A stretch of DNA of 64,000 nucleotides from Streptomyces sp. 840.1 (GCF_003751445.1 NZ_RJUU01000001.1:315001-379000), one strand, 5' to 3'; counted from the first letter of the stretch, positions 53,505-63,877 are shown. Made by a program: numbers and translations. The notes: generated by a model not told the origin, from the sequence alone.

Positions 53505-55676
53505 ATGCCCACACCCCACCAGTCGTCAACGGAGCAGCTAGAAAGGACGGAACCCCACCATCGCGGCGCGCGCGTTCAGCCCTCCGCGGCCGCAGAGCGC
53601 CCTGTCGAGTCCGAGCTCCAGTCCCCAGGTGATTTCATGATCGGTCGCATTCCCGTCCTCGACGTCCGTCCCCTCGTCGATTGCGGAAGAAGGCCCGCCA
53701 AGGCGGTCTCCGGCGAGACCTTCGAGGTCTCGGCGACCGTCTTCCGCGAGGGTCATGACGCGGTCTCGGCCAATGTCGTCCTGCTGGACCCGAACGGGCG
53801 TCCGGGCCCCTGGACGCCGATGCGCGAACTCGCCCCGGGCACCGACCGCTGGGGCGCCGACGTGACGCCCGACGCCGAGGGCCGCTGGACGTACACGGTC
53901 GAGGCCTGGAGCGATCCGGTGGCCACCTGGCGGCACACCGCCCGGATCAAGATCCCGGCGGGGATCGACACGGCGCTCGTCCTGGCGGAGGGCGCCGAGC
54001 TGTACGAGCGGGCCGCCGAGGGCGTGCCCAAGCGGGACGGCCGCGAGGCGGTGCTGGGCGCGGTCGACGCCCTGCGCGACGCGTCCCGTCCGGCCGCCGC
54101 CCGGCTGGCCGCGGCCCTCGCCCCCGAGGCGGCGGCCGCGCTGGACCGCCATCCGCTGCGTGAGCTGGTCACCGCCTCGCGCCCGCTGCCGCTCGTCGTC
54201 GAGCGCAGGCGTGCCCTGTTCGGCTCCTGGTACGAGCTGTTCCCCCGGTCCGAGGGCGCCAGGGTCGAGCCGGCGAAGGCTCCGCGCAAGAGCCGTACGG
54301 GCAAGCCGGCCCCGGCCCCGAAGCCGCCCCGGATCATCAGCGGCACCTTCCGGACCGCGGCCGAGCGGCTGCCGGCGGTCGCGGCGATGGGCTTCGACGT
54401 GGTGTACCTGCCACCGGTCCACCCCATCGGGACCACCCACCGCAAGGGCCCGAACAACTCCCTCTCCCCCGCCGCGCACGATGTCGGGGTGCCCTGGGCG
54501 ATCGGTTCGGCCGAGGGCGGCCACGACGCGGTCCACCCCGATCTCGGCACCCTCGACGACTTCGACCATTTCGTGGAGACGGCCCGGAACCTGCGTATGG
54601 AGATCGCGCTGGATTTCGCCCTCCAGTGCTCGCCCGACCACCCGTGGGTCACCGAGCACCCCGAGTGGTTCCAGCACCGCGCGGACGGCTCCATCGCCTA
54701 CGCGGAGAATCCGCCGAAGAAATATCAGGACATCTATCCGATCGCTTTCGACAAGGATCTGCGCGGAATTGTCGCGGAGACCGTCCGTATCCTGCGCTTC
54801 TGGATGGATCACGGCGTACGGATCTTCCGCGTCGACAATCCGCACACCAAGCCGGTGATCTTCTGGGAGAAGGTGATCGCCGACATCAACCGCACCGATC
54901 CCGATGTGATCTTCCTGGCCGAGGCATTCACCCGGCCCGCGATGATGCACGCGCTCGCCACCATCGGATTCCAGCAGTCGTACACCTACTTCACCTGGCG
55001 CAACAGCCGGCAGGAAATCACCGACTACGTGACGGAACTGTCCGGCGATTCGGCCTCCTGCATGAGGCCCAATTTCTTCGTGAACACCCCTGACATCCTC
55101 CCCGGATATCTCCAGGACGGCGGCAGGCCCGCCTTCGAGGCACGGGCGGTGCTCGCGGCGACACTCTCCCCGTCCTGGGGGGTGTACGCGGGGTACGAGC
55201 TCTGTGAGAACGCCCCGGTCCGCAGCGGCAGTGAGGAGTACCTCGACTCGGAGAAGTACGAGATCCGGCCCAGGGACTGGGAAGCCGCCGAGCGCGAGGG
55301 CCGGTCGCTGGCCCCGCTCATCACCACGCTCAACCGGATCAGGCGCCGCCACCCGGCGCTGCAGCAACTGCGTGACGTGCACTTCCACTCGTCCGACAAC
55401 GACGCCCTGATCGTGTACAGCAAGCGCTCCGGTTCGAACATCGTTCTGATGGTCGTCAACCTCGACCCGCACCACACCCAGGAGGCGACCGTCTCGTTGG
55501 ACATGCCGCAACTCGGCCTCGACCGGCACGAGAGCGTGCCGGTGCGCGACGAGCTCACCGGCACTTCCTATCACTGGGGCAGGACCTTCTATGTGCGCCT
55601 AGAGCCGGGCGTCACGCCCGCGCACATCGCCGTCCTGCGACCGTCCCCGCCGACCGGAGGGTCACCCACACCATGA
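53505..55676 (+). CDS. glgE: Maltosyltransferase GlgE (alpha-1,4-glucan:maltose-1-phosphate)
   Basis: 723 residues, GH13_3. Transfers maltosyl units from maltose-1-phosphate onto alpha-glucan. The nucleophile is Asp444 in [10 protein letters not shown] and the acid/base Glu473 in LAEAFTRP. The 29-residue spacing is the same as Asp394/Glu423 of the characterised S. coelicolor enzyme. [10 protein letters not shown] starts the N-terminal domain, and [19 protein letters not shown] is a GlgE signature. The chain is longer than the S. coelicolor enzyme, in part through a Lys/Pro-rich insert (about residues 257-277). ATG at 53505 follows ACAGGAGCGG. It overlaps treS by four bases. Confidence 0.97.
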   Translation: MPTPHQSSTEQLERTEPHHRGARVQPSAAAERPVESELQSPGDFMIGRIPVLDVRPLVDCGRRPAKAVSGETFEVSATVFREGHDAVSANVVLLDPNGRPGPWTPMRELAPGTDRWGADVTPDAEGRWTYTVEAWSDPVATWRHTARIKIPAGIDTALVLAEGAELYERAAEGVPKRDGREAVLGAVDALRDASRPAAARLAAALAPEAAAALDRHPLRELVTASRPLPLVVERRRALFGSWYELFPRSEGARVEPAKAPRKSRTGKPAPAPKPPRIISGTFRTAAERLPAVAAMGFDVVYLPPVHPIGTTHRKGPNNSLSPAAHDVGVPWAIGSAEGGHDAVHPDLGTLDDFDHFVETARNLRMEIALDFALQCSPDHPWVTEHPEWFQHRADGSIAYAENPPKKYQDIYPIAFDKDLRGIVAETVRILRFWMDHGVRIFRVDNPHTKPVIFWEKVIADINRTDPDVIFLAEAFTRPAMMHALATIGFQQSYTYFTWRNSRQEITDYVTELSGDSASCMRPNFFVNTPDILPGYLQDGGRPAFEARAVLAATLSPSWGVYAGYELCENAPVRSGSEEYLDSEKYEIRPRDWEAAEREGRSLAPLITTLNRIRRRHPALQQLRDVHFHSSDNDALIVYSKRSGSNIVLMVVNLDPHHTQEATVSLDMPQLGLDRHESVPVRDELTGTSYHWGRTFYVRLEPGVTPAHIAVLRPSPPTGGSPTP

Positions 55677-57379
55677 TCGTCAACGAGCCCGTCCACGACA
55701 CGTTCGAGGACACCCCGGCCAAGGACCGCGATCCCGACTGGTTCAAGCGAGCCGTCTTCTACGAAGTCCTGGTCCGTTCCTTCCAGGACTCCAACGGCGA
55801 CGGCATCGGAGACCTGAAGGGCATCACGTCCAAACTGGACTACCTCCAGTGGCTGGGCGTCGACTGCCTCTGGCTGCCGCCGTTCTTCAAGTCGCCTCTG
55901 CGCGACGGTGGTTACGACGTCTCCGACTACACCGCCGTGCTCCCGGAGTTCGGCGACCTCGCCGACTTCGTGGAGTTCGTCGACGCCGCGCACCAGCGCG
56001 GCATGCGCGTGATCATCGACTTCGTCATGAATCACACCAGCGACCAGCACGACTGGTTCCAGCAGTCCCGTACCGACCCCGACGGTCCGTACGGCGACTA
56101 CTACGTCTGGGCCGACGACGACAAGCAGTTCCAGGACGCCCGGATCATCTTCGTCGACACCGAGACGTCCAACTGGACCTTCGACCCGGTGCGCAAGCAG
56201 TACTACTGGCACCGGTTCTTCTCGCACCAGCCCGACCTCAACTACGAGAACCCGGCGGTGCAGGAGGAGATCATCTCCGCCCTGCGCTTCTGGCTGGACC
56301 TGGGCATCGACGGCTTCCGGGTCGACGCCGTGCCCTACCTCTACCAGCGCGAGGGCACCAACTGCGAGAACCTCCCCGAGACCCACGGCTTCCTCAAGCG
56401 GGTCCGCAAGGAGATCGACGCCAACTACCCGGACACCGTGCTGCTCGCGGAGGCCAACCAGTGGCCGGAGGACGTCGTCGACTACTTCGGCGACTACCGG
56501 GCGGGCGGCGACGAGTGCCACATGGCGTTCCACTTCCCCGTGATGCCGCGGATCTTCATGGCGGTACGCCGCGAGAGCCGCTACCCGGTCTCGGAAATCC
56601 TGGCGAAGACCCCGGCGATCCCGTCCGGCTGCCAGTGGGGCATCTTCCTGCGCAACCACGACGAGCTGACGCTCGAAATGGTCACGGACGAAGAGCGCGA
56701 CTACATGTACGCGGAGTACGCCAAGGATCCGCGGATGCGGGCCAACATCGGGATCAGGCGGCGCCTGGCACCCCTGCTGGACAACGACCGCAACCAGATC
56801 GAGCTGTTCACCGCCCTGCTGATGTCGCTGCCCGGCTCCCCGATCCTCTACTACGGGGACGAGATCGGGATGGGCGACAACATCTGGCTGGGTGACCGGG
56901 ACGCCGTACGCACCCCGATGCAGTGGACGCCCGACCGCAACGCGGGATTCTCCTCCAGCGATCCGGGCCGGCTCTTCCTGCCCACGATCATGGACCCGGT
57001 CTACGGCTACCAGGTCACCAACGTCGAGGCGGCGATGGCCTCACCGTCCTCGCTGCTGCACTGGACGCGCCGGATGATCGAGATCCGCAAGCAGAACCCG
57101 GCCTTCGGCCTCGGCTCCTACACCGAACTGCCCTCGTCCAACCCCGCGGTACTCGCCTTCACCCGTGAGCACGGGGACGACCTCGTGCTGTGCGTGCACA
57201 ACTTCTCGCGGTTCGCGCAGCCGACGGAACTCGATCTGCGGTCCTTCAACGGGCGCCATCCGGTGGAGCTGATCGGCGGGGTGCGCTTCCCCGCCGTCGG
57301 CCAGTGGCCCTACCTGCTGACTCTCGCCGGACACGGCTTCTACTGGTTCCGCCTCCGCAAGGACGCGCCGCCGAGCTGA
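55673..57379 (+). CDS. treS: Trehalose synthase (maltose glucosylmutase)
   Basis: 568 residues, GH13. Interconverts trehalose and maltose. Catalytic Asp218 ([12 protein letters not shown]) and Glu260 ([13 protein letters not shown]) are present, with the third acid in [35 protein letters not shown] and [15 protein letters not shown] are the standard first blocks. There is no fused maltokinase domain; the kinase is the next gene. ATG at 55673 lies inside the glgE stop (ATGA), so the two are translationally coupled. It supplies maltose to Mak and so to GlgE. Confidence 0.98.
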   Translation: MIVNEPVHDTFEDTPAKDRDPDWFKRAVFYEVLVRSFQDSNGDGIGDLKGITSKLDYLQWLGVDCLWLPPFFKSPLRDGGYDVSDYTAVLPEFGDLADFVEFVDAAHQRGMRVIIDFVMNHTSDQHDWFQQSRTDPDGPYGDYYVWADDDKQFQDARIIFVDTETSNWTFDPVRKQYYWHRFFSHQPDLNYENPAVQEEIISALRFWLDLGIDGFRVDAVPYLYQREGTNCENLPETHGFLKRVRKEIDANYPDTVLLAEANQWPEDVVDYFGDYRAGGDECHMAFHFPVMPRIFMAVRRESRYPVSEILAKTPAIPSGCQWGIFLRNHDELTLEMVTDEERDYMYAEYAKDPRMRANIGIRRRLAPLLDNDRNQIELFTALLMSLPGSPILYYGDEIGMGDNIWLGDRDAVRTPMQWTPDRNAGFSSSDPGRLFLPTIMDPVYGYQVTNVEAAMASPSSLLHWTRRMIEIRKQNPAFGLGSYTELPSSNPAVLAFTREHGDDLVLCVHNFSRFAQPTELDLRSFNGRHPVELIGGVRFPAVGQWPYLLTLAGHGFYWFRLRKDAPPS

Positions 57380-57403
57380 CCGGCGGTCCGCGCACAGGCT
57401 CTG

Positions 57404-57431
57404 GTGCGGGGCGGTTTCCACCGCTCCGCAC
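57404..57431 (+). terminator. Hairpin between treS and mak
   Basis: 12-bp stem GTGCGGGGCGGT (57404-57415) with ACCGCTCCGCAC (57420-57431), one G-U pair, 4-base loop, 25 bases past the treS stop. It could end or attenuate the glgE-treS transcript before the kinase gene. Confidence 0.65.
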
Positions 57432-57617
57432 GGGGCACTCTCCACCCATATCGAACGCTTCAGGGCCCTTCCTGGCCCTCCTGGCGTTTCGCTCCCTCCG
57501 AGTCGAGTCCGTACGGACCATCCTGACCCGACACGTCCCGCACAGCCGGACAGCCAAAGCCGCAATCCGGGACACTCTTCGCATCCTGTGGTGTGCCCGG
57601 GGAAAGGACGCGATGCC

Positions 57618-59021
57618 ATGTCGGAGGCTGCATCCGCTCAGGTCACCCTGGCGAACAGCACAGCCCTGCTCCCGTCTCTCGGACCGCTGCTCCACGAATG
57701 GCTGCCCCGGCAGCGCTGGTTCGCGGGCAAGGGACGGCCGATCACGGCCTTCTCGCTCATCTCGGCGACCGAGATACTGCCGGTCGAGACACCCGGCTCC
57801 ACCGTCGCCGACGCCGGCCCCGGACTGCTGCACCTGCTGGTCCGGGTCCATCAGCCCACCATGCCCGCCCAGCCGCCCATCGACAGCTACCAGTTGCTGC
57901 TCGGCGTGCGGCCCACCCTGCCGACCCGTCTGGCGCCGGCCCTCATCGGCCATGTGACGGAAGGTCCGCTGGCCGGTCTGACCGTCTACGACGGGCTGCA
58001 CGACCCACGCCTGGCCGCCCTGCTCCTCGAACGGCTGCGCACCCCCGGCGCACTCGGCGCGCTCCGGTTCGGCCGGGGCACATCCCCGGTCCCCGCGGGC
58101 CTCGCGCCCCGGGTGCTGGACACCGAGCAGTCCAACTCCTCGCTCGTCTACGGCAACGCCTACATCCTCAAGATCTTCCGCCGGGTCTTCCCGGGCACCA
58201 ACCCGGATCTGGAGCTTCCCCTCGCACTCTCCCGCGAGGGGTGCGGGCGCGTGCCTGCCCCCGTCGCCTGGTTCGAGGCGGCCGTGCCCGAACCCCTCAC
58301 GCTCGGGGTGCTCCAGCCGTTCCTGAACGGCGCGCAGGACGGCTGGCAGCTCGCCCTCAGCGCACTCGCGGCCGGCCAGGACTTCGGCCCCGAGGCCCAC
58401 GCGCTGGGGCGGGCCACCGCCGAGGTGCACACCGCGCTCGCCTCGGCGCTGCCCACTCCCCCGCCGCACCGCGGCGAGAGCGAGGAGCAGGCGGCCGGCA
58501 TGGTGCGGCGGCTGGAGGCGGCCGCCCACGCGGTACCCGAGCTGGTGCCGTACGTCCCCGGGCTGCGCGCGGCCTTCGACGCCGTGACGGCACTGGGCCA
58601 CGGGGGTCACAGCTGGGCCGCCCAGCGGGTGCACGGCGATCTCCACCTCGGCCAGACCCTGCGCGGAACAGACGGCTTCTGGTCGCTGATCGACTTCGAG
58701 GGCGAACCGGCCCGCCCGCTCCCGGAGCGCCGCAGCCCGCAGCCGCCGGTGCGCGACATCGCCGGGATGCTCCGCTCCTTCGACTACGCGGCCCGCTCGC
58801 ACCGGCCGTGGAACGCCGACTGGGCGGCGCGCTGCCGCTCCGCCTACTGCGACGGCTACGCGCAGGCCTCGGGCATCGACCCCCGGGCCGAACCGGAGCT
58901 GCTGCGGGCCCACGAGACCGACAAGGCGGTGTACGAGGTGCTGTACGAGGCCCGGCACCGGCCCGACTGGCTGCCGGTCCCGATGGCCGCGATCCACCGC
59001 CTCGCCGCCGCCACCGGCTGA
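57618..59021 (+). CDS. mak: Maltokinase (Pep2-type)
   Basis: 467 residues, protein-kinase-like fold. Phosphorylates maltose to maltose-1-phosphate with ATP, feeding GlgE. The catalytic loop is RVHGDLHLGQTLR and the metal-binding part SLIDFEGEP, corresponding to the Brenner and DFG motifs. LPRQRWFAGKGRPI near the N-terminus is the Mak/TreS-C signature. ATG at 57618 is taken since GGAAAGGACG lies upstream. It sits between treS and glgB, 239 bp after treS with a hairpin between and 95 bp before glgB. Confidence 0.95.
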   Translation: MSEAASAQVTLANSTALLPSLGPLLHEWLPRQRWFAGKGRPITAFSLISATEILPVETPGSTVADAGPGLLHLLVRVHQPTMPAQPPIDSYQLLLGVRPTLPTRLAPALIGHVTEGPLAGLTVYDGLHDPRLAALLLERLRTPGALGALRFGRGTSPVPAGLAPRVLDTEQSNSSLVYGNAYILKIFRRVFPGTNPDLELPLALSREGCGRVPAPVAWFEAAVPEPLTLGVLQPFLNGAQDGWQLALSALAAGQDFGPEAHALGRATAEVHTALASALPTPPPHRGESEEQAAGMVRRLEAAAHAVPELVPYVPGLRAAFDAVTALGHGGHSWAAQRVHGDLHLGQTLRGTDGFWSLIDFEGEPARPLPERRSPQPPVRDIAGMLRSFDYAARSHRPWNADWAARCRSAYCDGYAQASGIDPRAEPELLRAHETDKAVYEVLYEARHRPDWLPVPMAAIHRLAAATG

Positions 59022-59116
59022 CGCCCGCCGCCGAGCGGACCGGCCCGCACCCGGCCCCCGGCGCGGCCCCACCTCTCCCGCCCCACCCCGCCCACTCCCC
59101 CGAGGAGGCCGTCCCT

Positions 59117-61660
59117 GTGACCGCCCGCAAGCCGTCCCGCAAAGCGCCCGACTCCGCCCCCGCGCCGACCACCCCCGAGGCCGCGCTCACCGCGCCCGCA
59201 CCGGCACCGGCACCCGCTTCCGCGCCCGCTTCCGCGCCCGCTTCCGCGTCCGCCGAGCACGCCGACGCCGTCGCGGGCCCGGCGACCGGGACCCTCGCAC
59301 CGCTGGAGGCGAGCGCCCCGCCCCCGGAACCGGTCACCACGCCGATGCCGGACGCCGCTCCGGCCACCCCGGCGTCCCCCGCCCCCGTGTCCGCGCCCGC
59401 TCCCGCCAAGCGGGGGAAGCGGGCGGCGGCCCCGCCCCGGCCCCGGCGGGCCGGTGGCGGCCAGGGGGTCCGCCCGGTCCGCGCGCTGGAGGACGGCGAC
59501 CGGGCCCGGCTCCTGGCGGGTGAGCACCACGCCCCGCACGACCTGCTCGGCGCGCACCAGATCCGCGGCGGGGTGACGTTCCGGGTGCTGCGGCCCTTCG
59601 CCCGGTCGGTCACCGTGCTGGCGAAGGGGCTCAGGGCCCAGCTGCACGACGACGGCGACGGCCTCTTCTCCGGCCTCCTGCCGATGCCGGCGGTCCCCGA
59701 GTACCAGCTCCTGGTCGCCTACGAGGACAACGAGATCGAGATCCAGGACCCGTACCGCTTCCTGCCCGCGCTCGGTGATCTCGATCTGCATCTGATCGGC
59801 GAGGGCCGGCACGAGGAGCTGTGGACCGCGCTGGGCGCGCAGCCGATGACGCACCAGGGCGTCACCGGTACCCGGTTCACCGTCTGGGCCCCCAACGCGC
59901 GCGGGGTCCGCGTCGCCGGTGACTTCAACTACTGGGACGGCACCGGATTCCCGATGCGCTCGCTCGGCTCGACCGGGGTGTGGGAGCTGTTCCTGCCCGC
60001 GATCGCGGAGGGCGCGCTCTACAAGTTCGACATCTGCCGCCCGGACGGCACGCACACGCTGCGCGCCGACCCGATGGCCCGCCGGGCCGAGGTCCCGCCG
60101 TCCAACGCCTCGGTCGTGACGGCCGCGCACCATGTCTGGCAGGACCAGGAGTGGATGGCGCGTCGCGGGGACGTCCCGGTGCACGAGGCGCCGCTGTCCG
60201 TCTACGAGGTGCACCTGCCGTCCTGGCGCCCCGGCCTCACCTACCGCCAGCTCGCCGACCAGCTCCCCGCGTACGTACGTGATCTGGGGTTCACCCATGT
60301 GGAGCTGATGCCGGTCTCCGAGCACCCCTTCGGCGGTTCCTGGGGCTATCAGGTGACCGGCTTCTACGCCCCGACCTCCCGGATGGGCACGCCGGACGAC
60401 TTCCGCTTCCTGGTCGACGCGCTGCACCGGGCCGGGATCGGCGTCATCGTGGACTGGGTGCCGGCGCACTTCCCGCGCGACGAGTGGGCACTCGCGGAGT
60501 TCGACGGCCGGCCGCTGTACGAGCCCTCGGACCCGCAGCGCGCCGCGCATCCGGACTGGGGCACGCTCGAATTCGACTTCGGCCGCACCGAGGTGCGCAA
60601 CTTCCTGGTGGCGAACGCCACTTACTGGTGCGAGGAGTTCCACATCGACGGCCTCCGGGTGGACGCCGTCGCCTCGATGCTCTACCTCGACTACTCGCGC
60701 GAGGACGGCGAGTGGTCCCCGAACGAGCACGGCGGCCGGGAGAACCTGGACGCGGTGGCCTTCCTCCAGGAGATGAACGCGACGGTCTACCGGCGCAGTC
60801 CCGGCGTCGTCACCATCGCCGAGGAGTCCACCGCCTGGGACGGCGTCACCCGCGCCACCCACCACGTGGGCCCCGGCGGTTTCGGCGGCCTCGGCTTCGG
60901 GCTGAAGTGGAACATGGGCTGGATGCACGACTCGCTGGAGTACGTGTCGAAGGAGCCGGTGCACCGCAAGTACCACCACAACGAGATGACGTTCTCGATG
61001 GTGTACGCGTACAGCGAGAACTACGTGCTGCCGATCTCGCACGACGAGGTGGTGCACGGCAAGCGGTCGCTGGTCAGCAAGATGCCCGGCGACTGGTGGC
61101 AGCAGCGCGCCACCCACCGCGCCTACCTCGGCTTCATGTGGGCCCACCCCGGCAAGAAACTCCTCTTCATGGGGCAGGAGTTCGCCCAGGGCGCGGAGTG
61201 GTCGGAGGGCCACGGCCCGGACTGGTGGCTGCTCGATCCCTCGTACGCGGCGGAGAGCGACCACCGGGGCGTACGGAGCCTGGTCAGCGACCTGAACGCG
61301 GTGTACGGGTCGACGCCCTCGCTCTGGCAGCGCGACACGGTCCCGGAGGGATTCGCCTGGGTAGCGGGGGACGCCGCCGAGGACAACGTCTTCGCGTTCG
61401 TCCGGTACGACGCCGACGGGTCGCCGCTGCTCGCCCTCTCCCACTTCTCCCCGGTGGTGCGGCACGACTACCGCATCGGGGTGCCGGACGGCCCGGCGGC
61501 GTGGGTGGAGGTCCTGAACACGGACGCGGCGCGGTACGGGGGCGGCGACGTGTGCAACGAGGAGCCGCTGAAGCCGGAGGCGGTGGCGGCGCACGGCAGG
61601 GAGACGAGTGTGACGCTGACGCTCCCGCCGCTCGCGACGGTGTGGCTGCGGCCCGCCTGA
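59117..61660 (+). CDS. glgB: 1,4-alpha-glucan branching enzyme
   Basis: 847 residues, GH13_9. Introduces alpha-1,6 branches into the chains made by GlgE. An Ala/Pro-rich, probably disordered N-terminal tail of about 115 residues precedes two beta domains (N1, CBM48) and the barrel with nucleophile Asp516 (GLRVDAVASM), Glu569 (TIAEESTAW) and SHDEVVHGK. GTG at 59117 follows CGAGGAGG; the same frame stays open far upstream through mak, which is a shadow. Last gene of the glgE-treS-mak-glgB set. Confidence 0.97.
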   Translation: MTARKPSRKAPDSAPAPTTPEAALTAPAPAPAPASAPASAPASASAEHADAVAGPATGTLAPLEASAPPPEPVTTPMPDAAPATPASPAPVSAPAPAKRGKRAAAPPRPRRAGGGQGVRPVRALEDGDRARLLAGEHHAPHDLLGAHQIRGGVTFRVLRPFARSVTVLAKGLRAQLHDDGDGLFSGLLPMPAVPEYQLLVAYEDNEIEIQDPYRFLPALGDLDLHLIGEGRHEELWTALGAQPMTHQGVTGTRFTVWAPNARGVRVAGDFNYWDGTGFPMRSLGSTGVWELFLPAIAEGALYKFDICRPDGTHTLRADPMARRAEVPPSNASVVTAAHHVWQDQEWMARRGDVPVHEAPLSVYEVHLPSWRPGLTYRQLADQLPAYVRDLGFTHVELMPVSEHPFGGSWGYQVTGFYAPTSRMGTPDDFRFLVDALHRAGIGVIVDWVPAHFPRDEWALAEFDGRPLYEPSDPQRAAHPDWGTLEFDFGRTEVRNFLVANATYWCEEFHIDGLRVDAVASMLYLDYSREDGEWSPNEHGGRENLDAVAFLQEMNATVYRRSPGVVTIAEESTAWDGVTRATHHVGPGGFGGLGFGLKWNMGWMHDSLEYVSKEPVHRKYHHNEMTFSMVYAYSENYVLPISHDEVVHGKRSLVSKMPGDWWQQRATHRAYLGFMWAHPGKKLLFMGQEFAQGAEWSEGHGPDWWLLDPSYAAESDHRGVRSLVSDLNAVYGSTPSLWQRDTVPEGFAWVAGDAAEDNVFAFVRYDADGSPLLALSHFSPVVRHDYRIGVPDGPAAWVEVLNTDAARYGGGDVCNEEPLKPEAVAAHGRETSVTLTLPPLATVWLRPA
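59213..59248 (+). repeat. 12-bp tandem repeat in glgB (three copies)
   Basis: CCCGCTTCCGCG occurs three times in a row within the disordered N-terminal tail, coding for repeats of Pro-Ala-Ser-Ala type. It can change length by slippage without breaking frame. Confidence 0.85.
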
Positions 61661-61666
61661 CGCGGC

Positions 61667-61708
61667 GCCGGCGGCGGTCCCGGGCTGTTTCCCCGGGCCG
61701 CCGCCGGC
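61667..61708. terminator. Bulged hairpin terminator between glgB and the HAD gene
   Basis: 17-bp stem (GCCGGCGGCGG then CCCGGG paired with its complement) with one bulged T, loop CTGTTTC, lying between two convergent stop codons. Confidence 0.8.
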
Positions 61709-61730
61709 ATCCTCATGTCCCGGTCCCGCG

Positions 61731-63020
61731 TCAGTACACGGTGTCCCGCTGGTCCGGTACGACACTGCCGTCGCCTCGCCGCACCGGGCCGAAGCCTCCG
61801 CCCGGCTCGGTGTAGGCGGTGGTGGCGCAGGGGTAGGGCGTGGTCCTGCGGGGCAGCGGCTCGATGAACATGGGGTTCACGACCCAGCGGCCGTCGGCGT
61901 TGTCGTAGGCACGGCACATCACCTCGTTCTTGTTGCGGTTGAGCACGAGGTGCGCGCCCGTTGCGTCACCGACGAACGTCACGTCGGTGTCGGCGTCACC
62001 GCCGCCGAGTGTGATCCGCCGGTCCGGGGCCTGCTTGTTCCAGGCGGCCCGGCCCTTGATCCCGTAGATCTCCTGGTTGATCCAGCAACGCTTGCCGTCG
62101 ATGTACGGGATGGCCTCGCCCTCGGTGACGCCCACCCCGCCGCAGCCCTCGTTCCTGGTCGTGATGCGGCCCTCGCGGTCGAGTACGGAGCGGATCGCGA
62201 CGGTGTGCGCGCGGTCGATGCCGATGCCGCGCGACCAGACCTCGGTGACCGGCTCGGAACCCGCGGAGACGATCCAGACGTCGAACCCGGCCCGCTGGAG
62301 CGTACGGACGAGGTCGCGCTGCTGGTCGTAGTAACGGACGTAGGCGGGCAGCACGTGGGTGCCGACGGTGCGGGTCGCGCCGACGGGCGCCGCGAGCGCC
62401 TCCTTGCGGGCGGCCGCCGTGTACGCGCGCAGTTCGGGGACGGTGTGTCCGGCGAACAGCTGGGGCACCCACGCGTACTGCGGAACGGTTCGCCGGTGGT
62501 TCCACTCCCCCGCGAAGGCGGCCGCGCCGCTCATCGTGGTGCCGTCCTCACGGATCTGGAGGATCTCGTCGGCGCAGCCGGTGTCGGTGGAGGTGGGCAG
62601 GGGCGCTCCCACCGGGACTCCGGTGCCGCAGGCCTCGGTGAGGGCCTGGTCCGCGGTGGCGGTCAGCCACTTGCTGGTGTCCTTCCAGCGGGCGGGCCGG
62701 AGGATCTTGTCGTGCCGCAGGGACCAGCTGATGGTGGCGTCGGTGACGTCGTTCTTGGTGATGGTGTTGTCCCAGTCGAACGCCGCGACGGGGCGCGGTC
62801 CGCCGTTGCCGTGGCAGGTACCGCGCTCGTCGATCACGCGCTGCAACTGGGCACGGTTGTGGCCGTACCAGCTGAGTCGGGGGGAGAGCCTGGGGCAGCG
62901 GGCCGTCGGCGCCGAGGACGCGCGATCGGCCGGGGCGGCGGCCACGGGGCCGGCTGCGGCCAGGACCGCGAGTGCTGCGGTCACGGCCGAGGTCCACGCG
63001 AGAACTAGTCGGTTACGCAT
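61731..63020 (-). CDS. Secreted HAD-superfamily phosphatase-like protein
   Basis: 429 residues. A Sec signal peptide (RNRLVLAWTSAVTAALAVLA, cut near AAAPADR) leads to a HAD domain. Motif I is FDWDNTITK with Asp82 and Asp84, motif II VSAGSEPVTEV, motif III a lysine region near DGKRCWINQE, and motif IV GGGDADTDVTFVGDA. The fold resembles phosphoserine-phosphatase-type or phosphorylcholine-phosphatase-type HADs, with a large cap. Several cysteines fit an extracellular site. The start is ATG at 63020. It may free phosphate from small organic phosphates; the substrate is unknown. Alone between terminators. Confidence 0.85.
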   Translation of the reverse strand: MRNRLVLAWTSAVTAALAVLAAAGPVAAAPADRASSAPTARCPRLSPRLSWYGHNRAQLQRVIDERGTCHGNGGPRPVAAFDWDNTITKNDVTDATISWSLRHDKILRPARWKDTSKWLTATADQALTEACGTGVPVGAPLPTSTDTGCADEILQIREDGTTMSGAAAFAGEWNHRRTVPQYAWVPQLFAGHTVPELRAYTAAARKEALAAPVGATRTVGTHVLPAYVRYYDQQRDLVRTLQRAGFDVWIVSAGSEPVTEVWSRGIGIDRAHTVAIRSVLDREGRITTRNEGCGGVGVTEGEAIPYIDGKRCWINQEIYGIKGRAAWNKQAPDRRITLGGGDADTDVTFVGDATGAHLVLNRNKNEVMCRAYDNADGRWVVNPMFIEPLPRRTTPYPCATTAYTEPGGGFGPVRRGDGSVVPDQRDTVY

Positions 63021-63105
63021 GCGAGTGGACCGTACATCAACATTTCCGCGATGTTGAGGGGGCGCGCGCCGGTCCCGGGGCGGGGGCCGGAGCGCGCCAG
63101 GGTCC

Positions 63106-63450
63106 TCAGACGGCCGCCCCGAGCACGTCCTCCAGCTCCTGGAGCAGCCGCCGCTTCGGCCGGGCGCCGACCATCGACTTCACGGGCTCGCCCGAGCGGA
63201 AGACCATCAGGGTCGGCATCGACAGGACCGCGTAGCGGGAGGTGATCCCGGGGTTGCGGTCGACGTCGATCTGGACGATCTTGATGCGTTCGCTCTCCTC
63301 GGCCGCGATCGCGCCGAGCACCGGGGCGAGCTGGCGGCACGGTCCGCACCAGTCGGCGGTGAATTCGACGAGGACGGGGAGCCCGGCTCCCAGCACCTCC
63401 GCGTCGAAGCTCTCGTCGGTGACCTCGGCCACGCCTTCCACCTGGATCAT
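63106..63450 (-). CDS. Thioredoxin
   Basis: 114 residues, thioredoxin fold with the redox pair Cys35-Gly-Pro-Cys38 in TADWCGPCRQ, the cis-proline region SMPTLMVFRSG and a typical length. ATG at 63450 overlaps the stop of the MerR gene upstream (ATGA) and follows GGGAGG within that gene, so translation is coupled. It reduces protein disulfides in the cytoplasm. The linked MerR regulator suggests induction by thiol or oxidative stress. Confidence 0.96.
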   Translation of the reverse strand: MIQVEGVAEVTDESFDAEVLGAGLPVLVEFTADWCGPCRQLAPVLGAIAAEESERIKIVQIDVDRNPGITSRYAVLSMPTLMVFRSGEPVKSMVGARPKRRLLQELEDVLGAAV

Positions 63451-63863
63451 GTCTCGTCCTCCCAGTTCATCGCACATCGTGGTTCGGGGCCGCCGGGCAG
63501 TTCGGCGGAAGCCTCCAGCTCGGCGCGGGCCAGCTGGGCGCCCACCTCCGTGCGGACCGACTGCAGCTGGCCGATGAGCGCGTCCAGCTCGCCGAGCTTG
63601 CGCCGGTAGACGGCCAGCGAGGCCGGGCAGCTGTCGCCGGCCGGATGACCGGCGCGCAGGCAGTCGACGAAGGGCCGGGTCTCCTCCAGGTCGAACCCGA
63701 AGTCCTGGAGGGTCCGGATCTGCTGGATCAGCCGCAGGTCTCCGTCGTCGTAGGTGCGGTACCCGTTCTCCGCCCGCCGGACGGGCAGCAGTCCGCGCGA
63801 CTCGTAGTAGCGCAGAGTCCGCGTCGTCGTTCCGGCCCGCTCGGCCAGCTCCCCGATTCGCAT
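63447..63863 (-). CDS. MerR-family transcriptional regulator
   Basis: 138 residues. The MerR winged helix reads MRIGELAERAGTTTRTLRYYESRGLLPVRRAENGYR in parts, followed by a dimerisation helix. Cysteines at VDCLRAG and DSCPASL (about residues 67 and 78) may sense metals, thiols or oxidants. ATG at 63863 is chosen for domain start, with GTCGAGG upstream. A perfect dyad at 63878-63897 lies in its own promoter region. Coupled to the thioredoxin gene. Confidence 0.93.
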   Translation of the reverse strand: MRIGELAERAGTTTRTLRYYESRGLLPVRRAENGYRTYDDGDLRLIQQIRTLQDFGFDLEETRPFVDCLRAGHPAGDSCPASLAVYRRKLGELDALIGQLQSVRTEVGAQLARAELEASAELPGGPEPRCAMNWEDET

Positions 63864-63877
63864 GCCTCGACGGTAAT

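Noticed and set aside
57593..59116. Upstream extension of the glgB frame through the whole of mak
   Set aside because: GTG at 59117 has a strong ribosome site and the frame before it is an Arg/Pro-rich shadow of the maltokinase.
58856..61765. 969-codon minus-strand frame opposite glgB
   Set aside because: It is antisense to a clear branching enzyme and composed of repeats of Val/Arg/His/Gly; a GC shadow.
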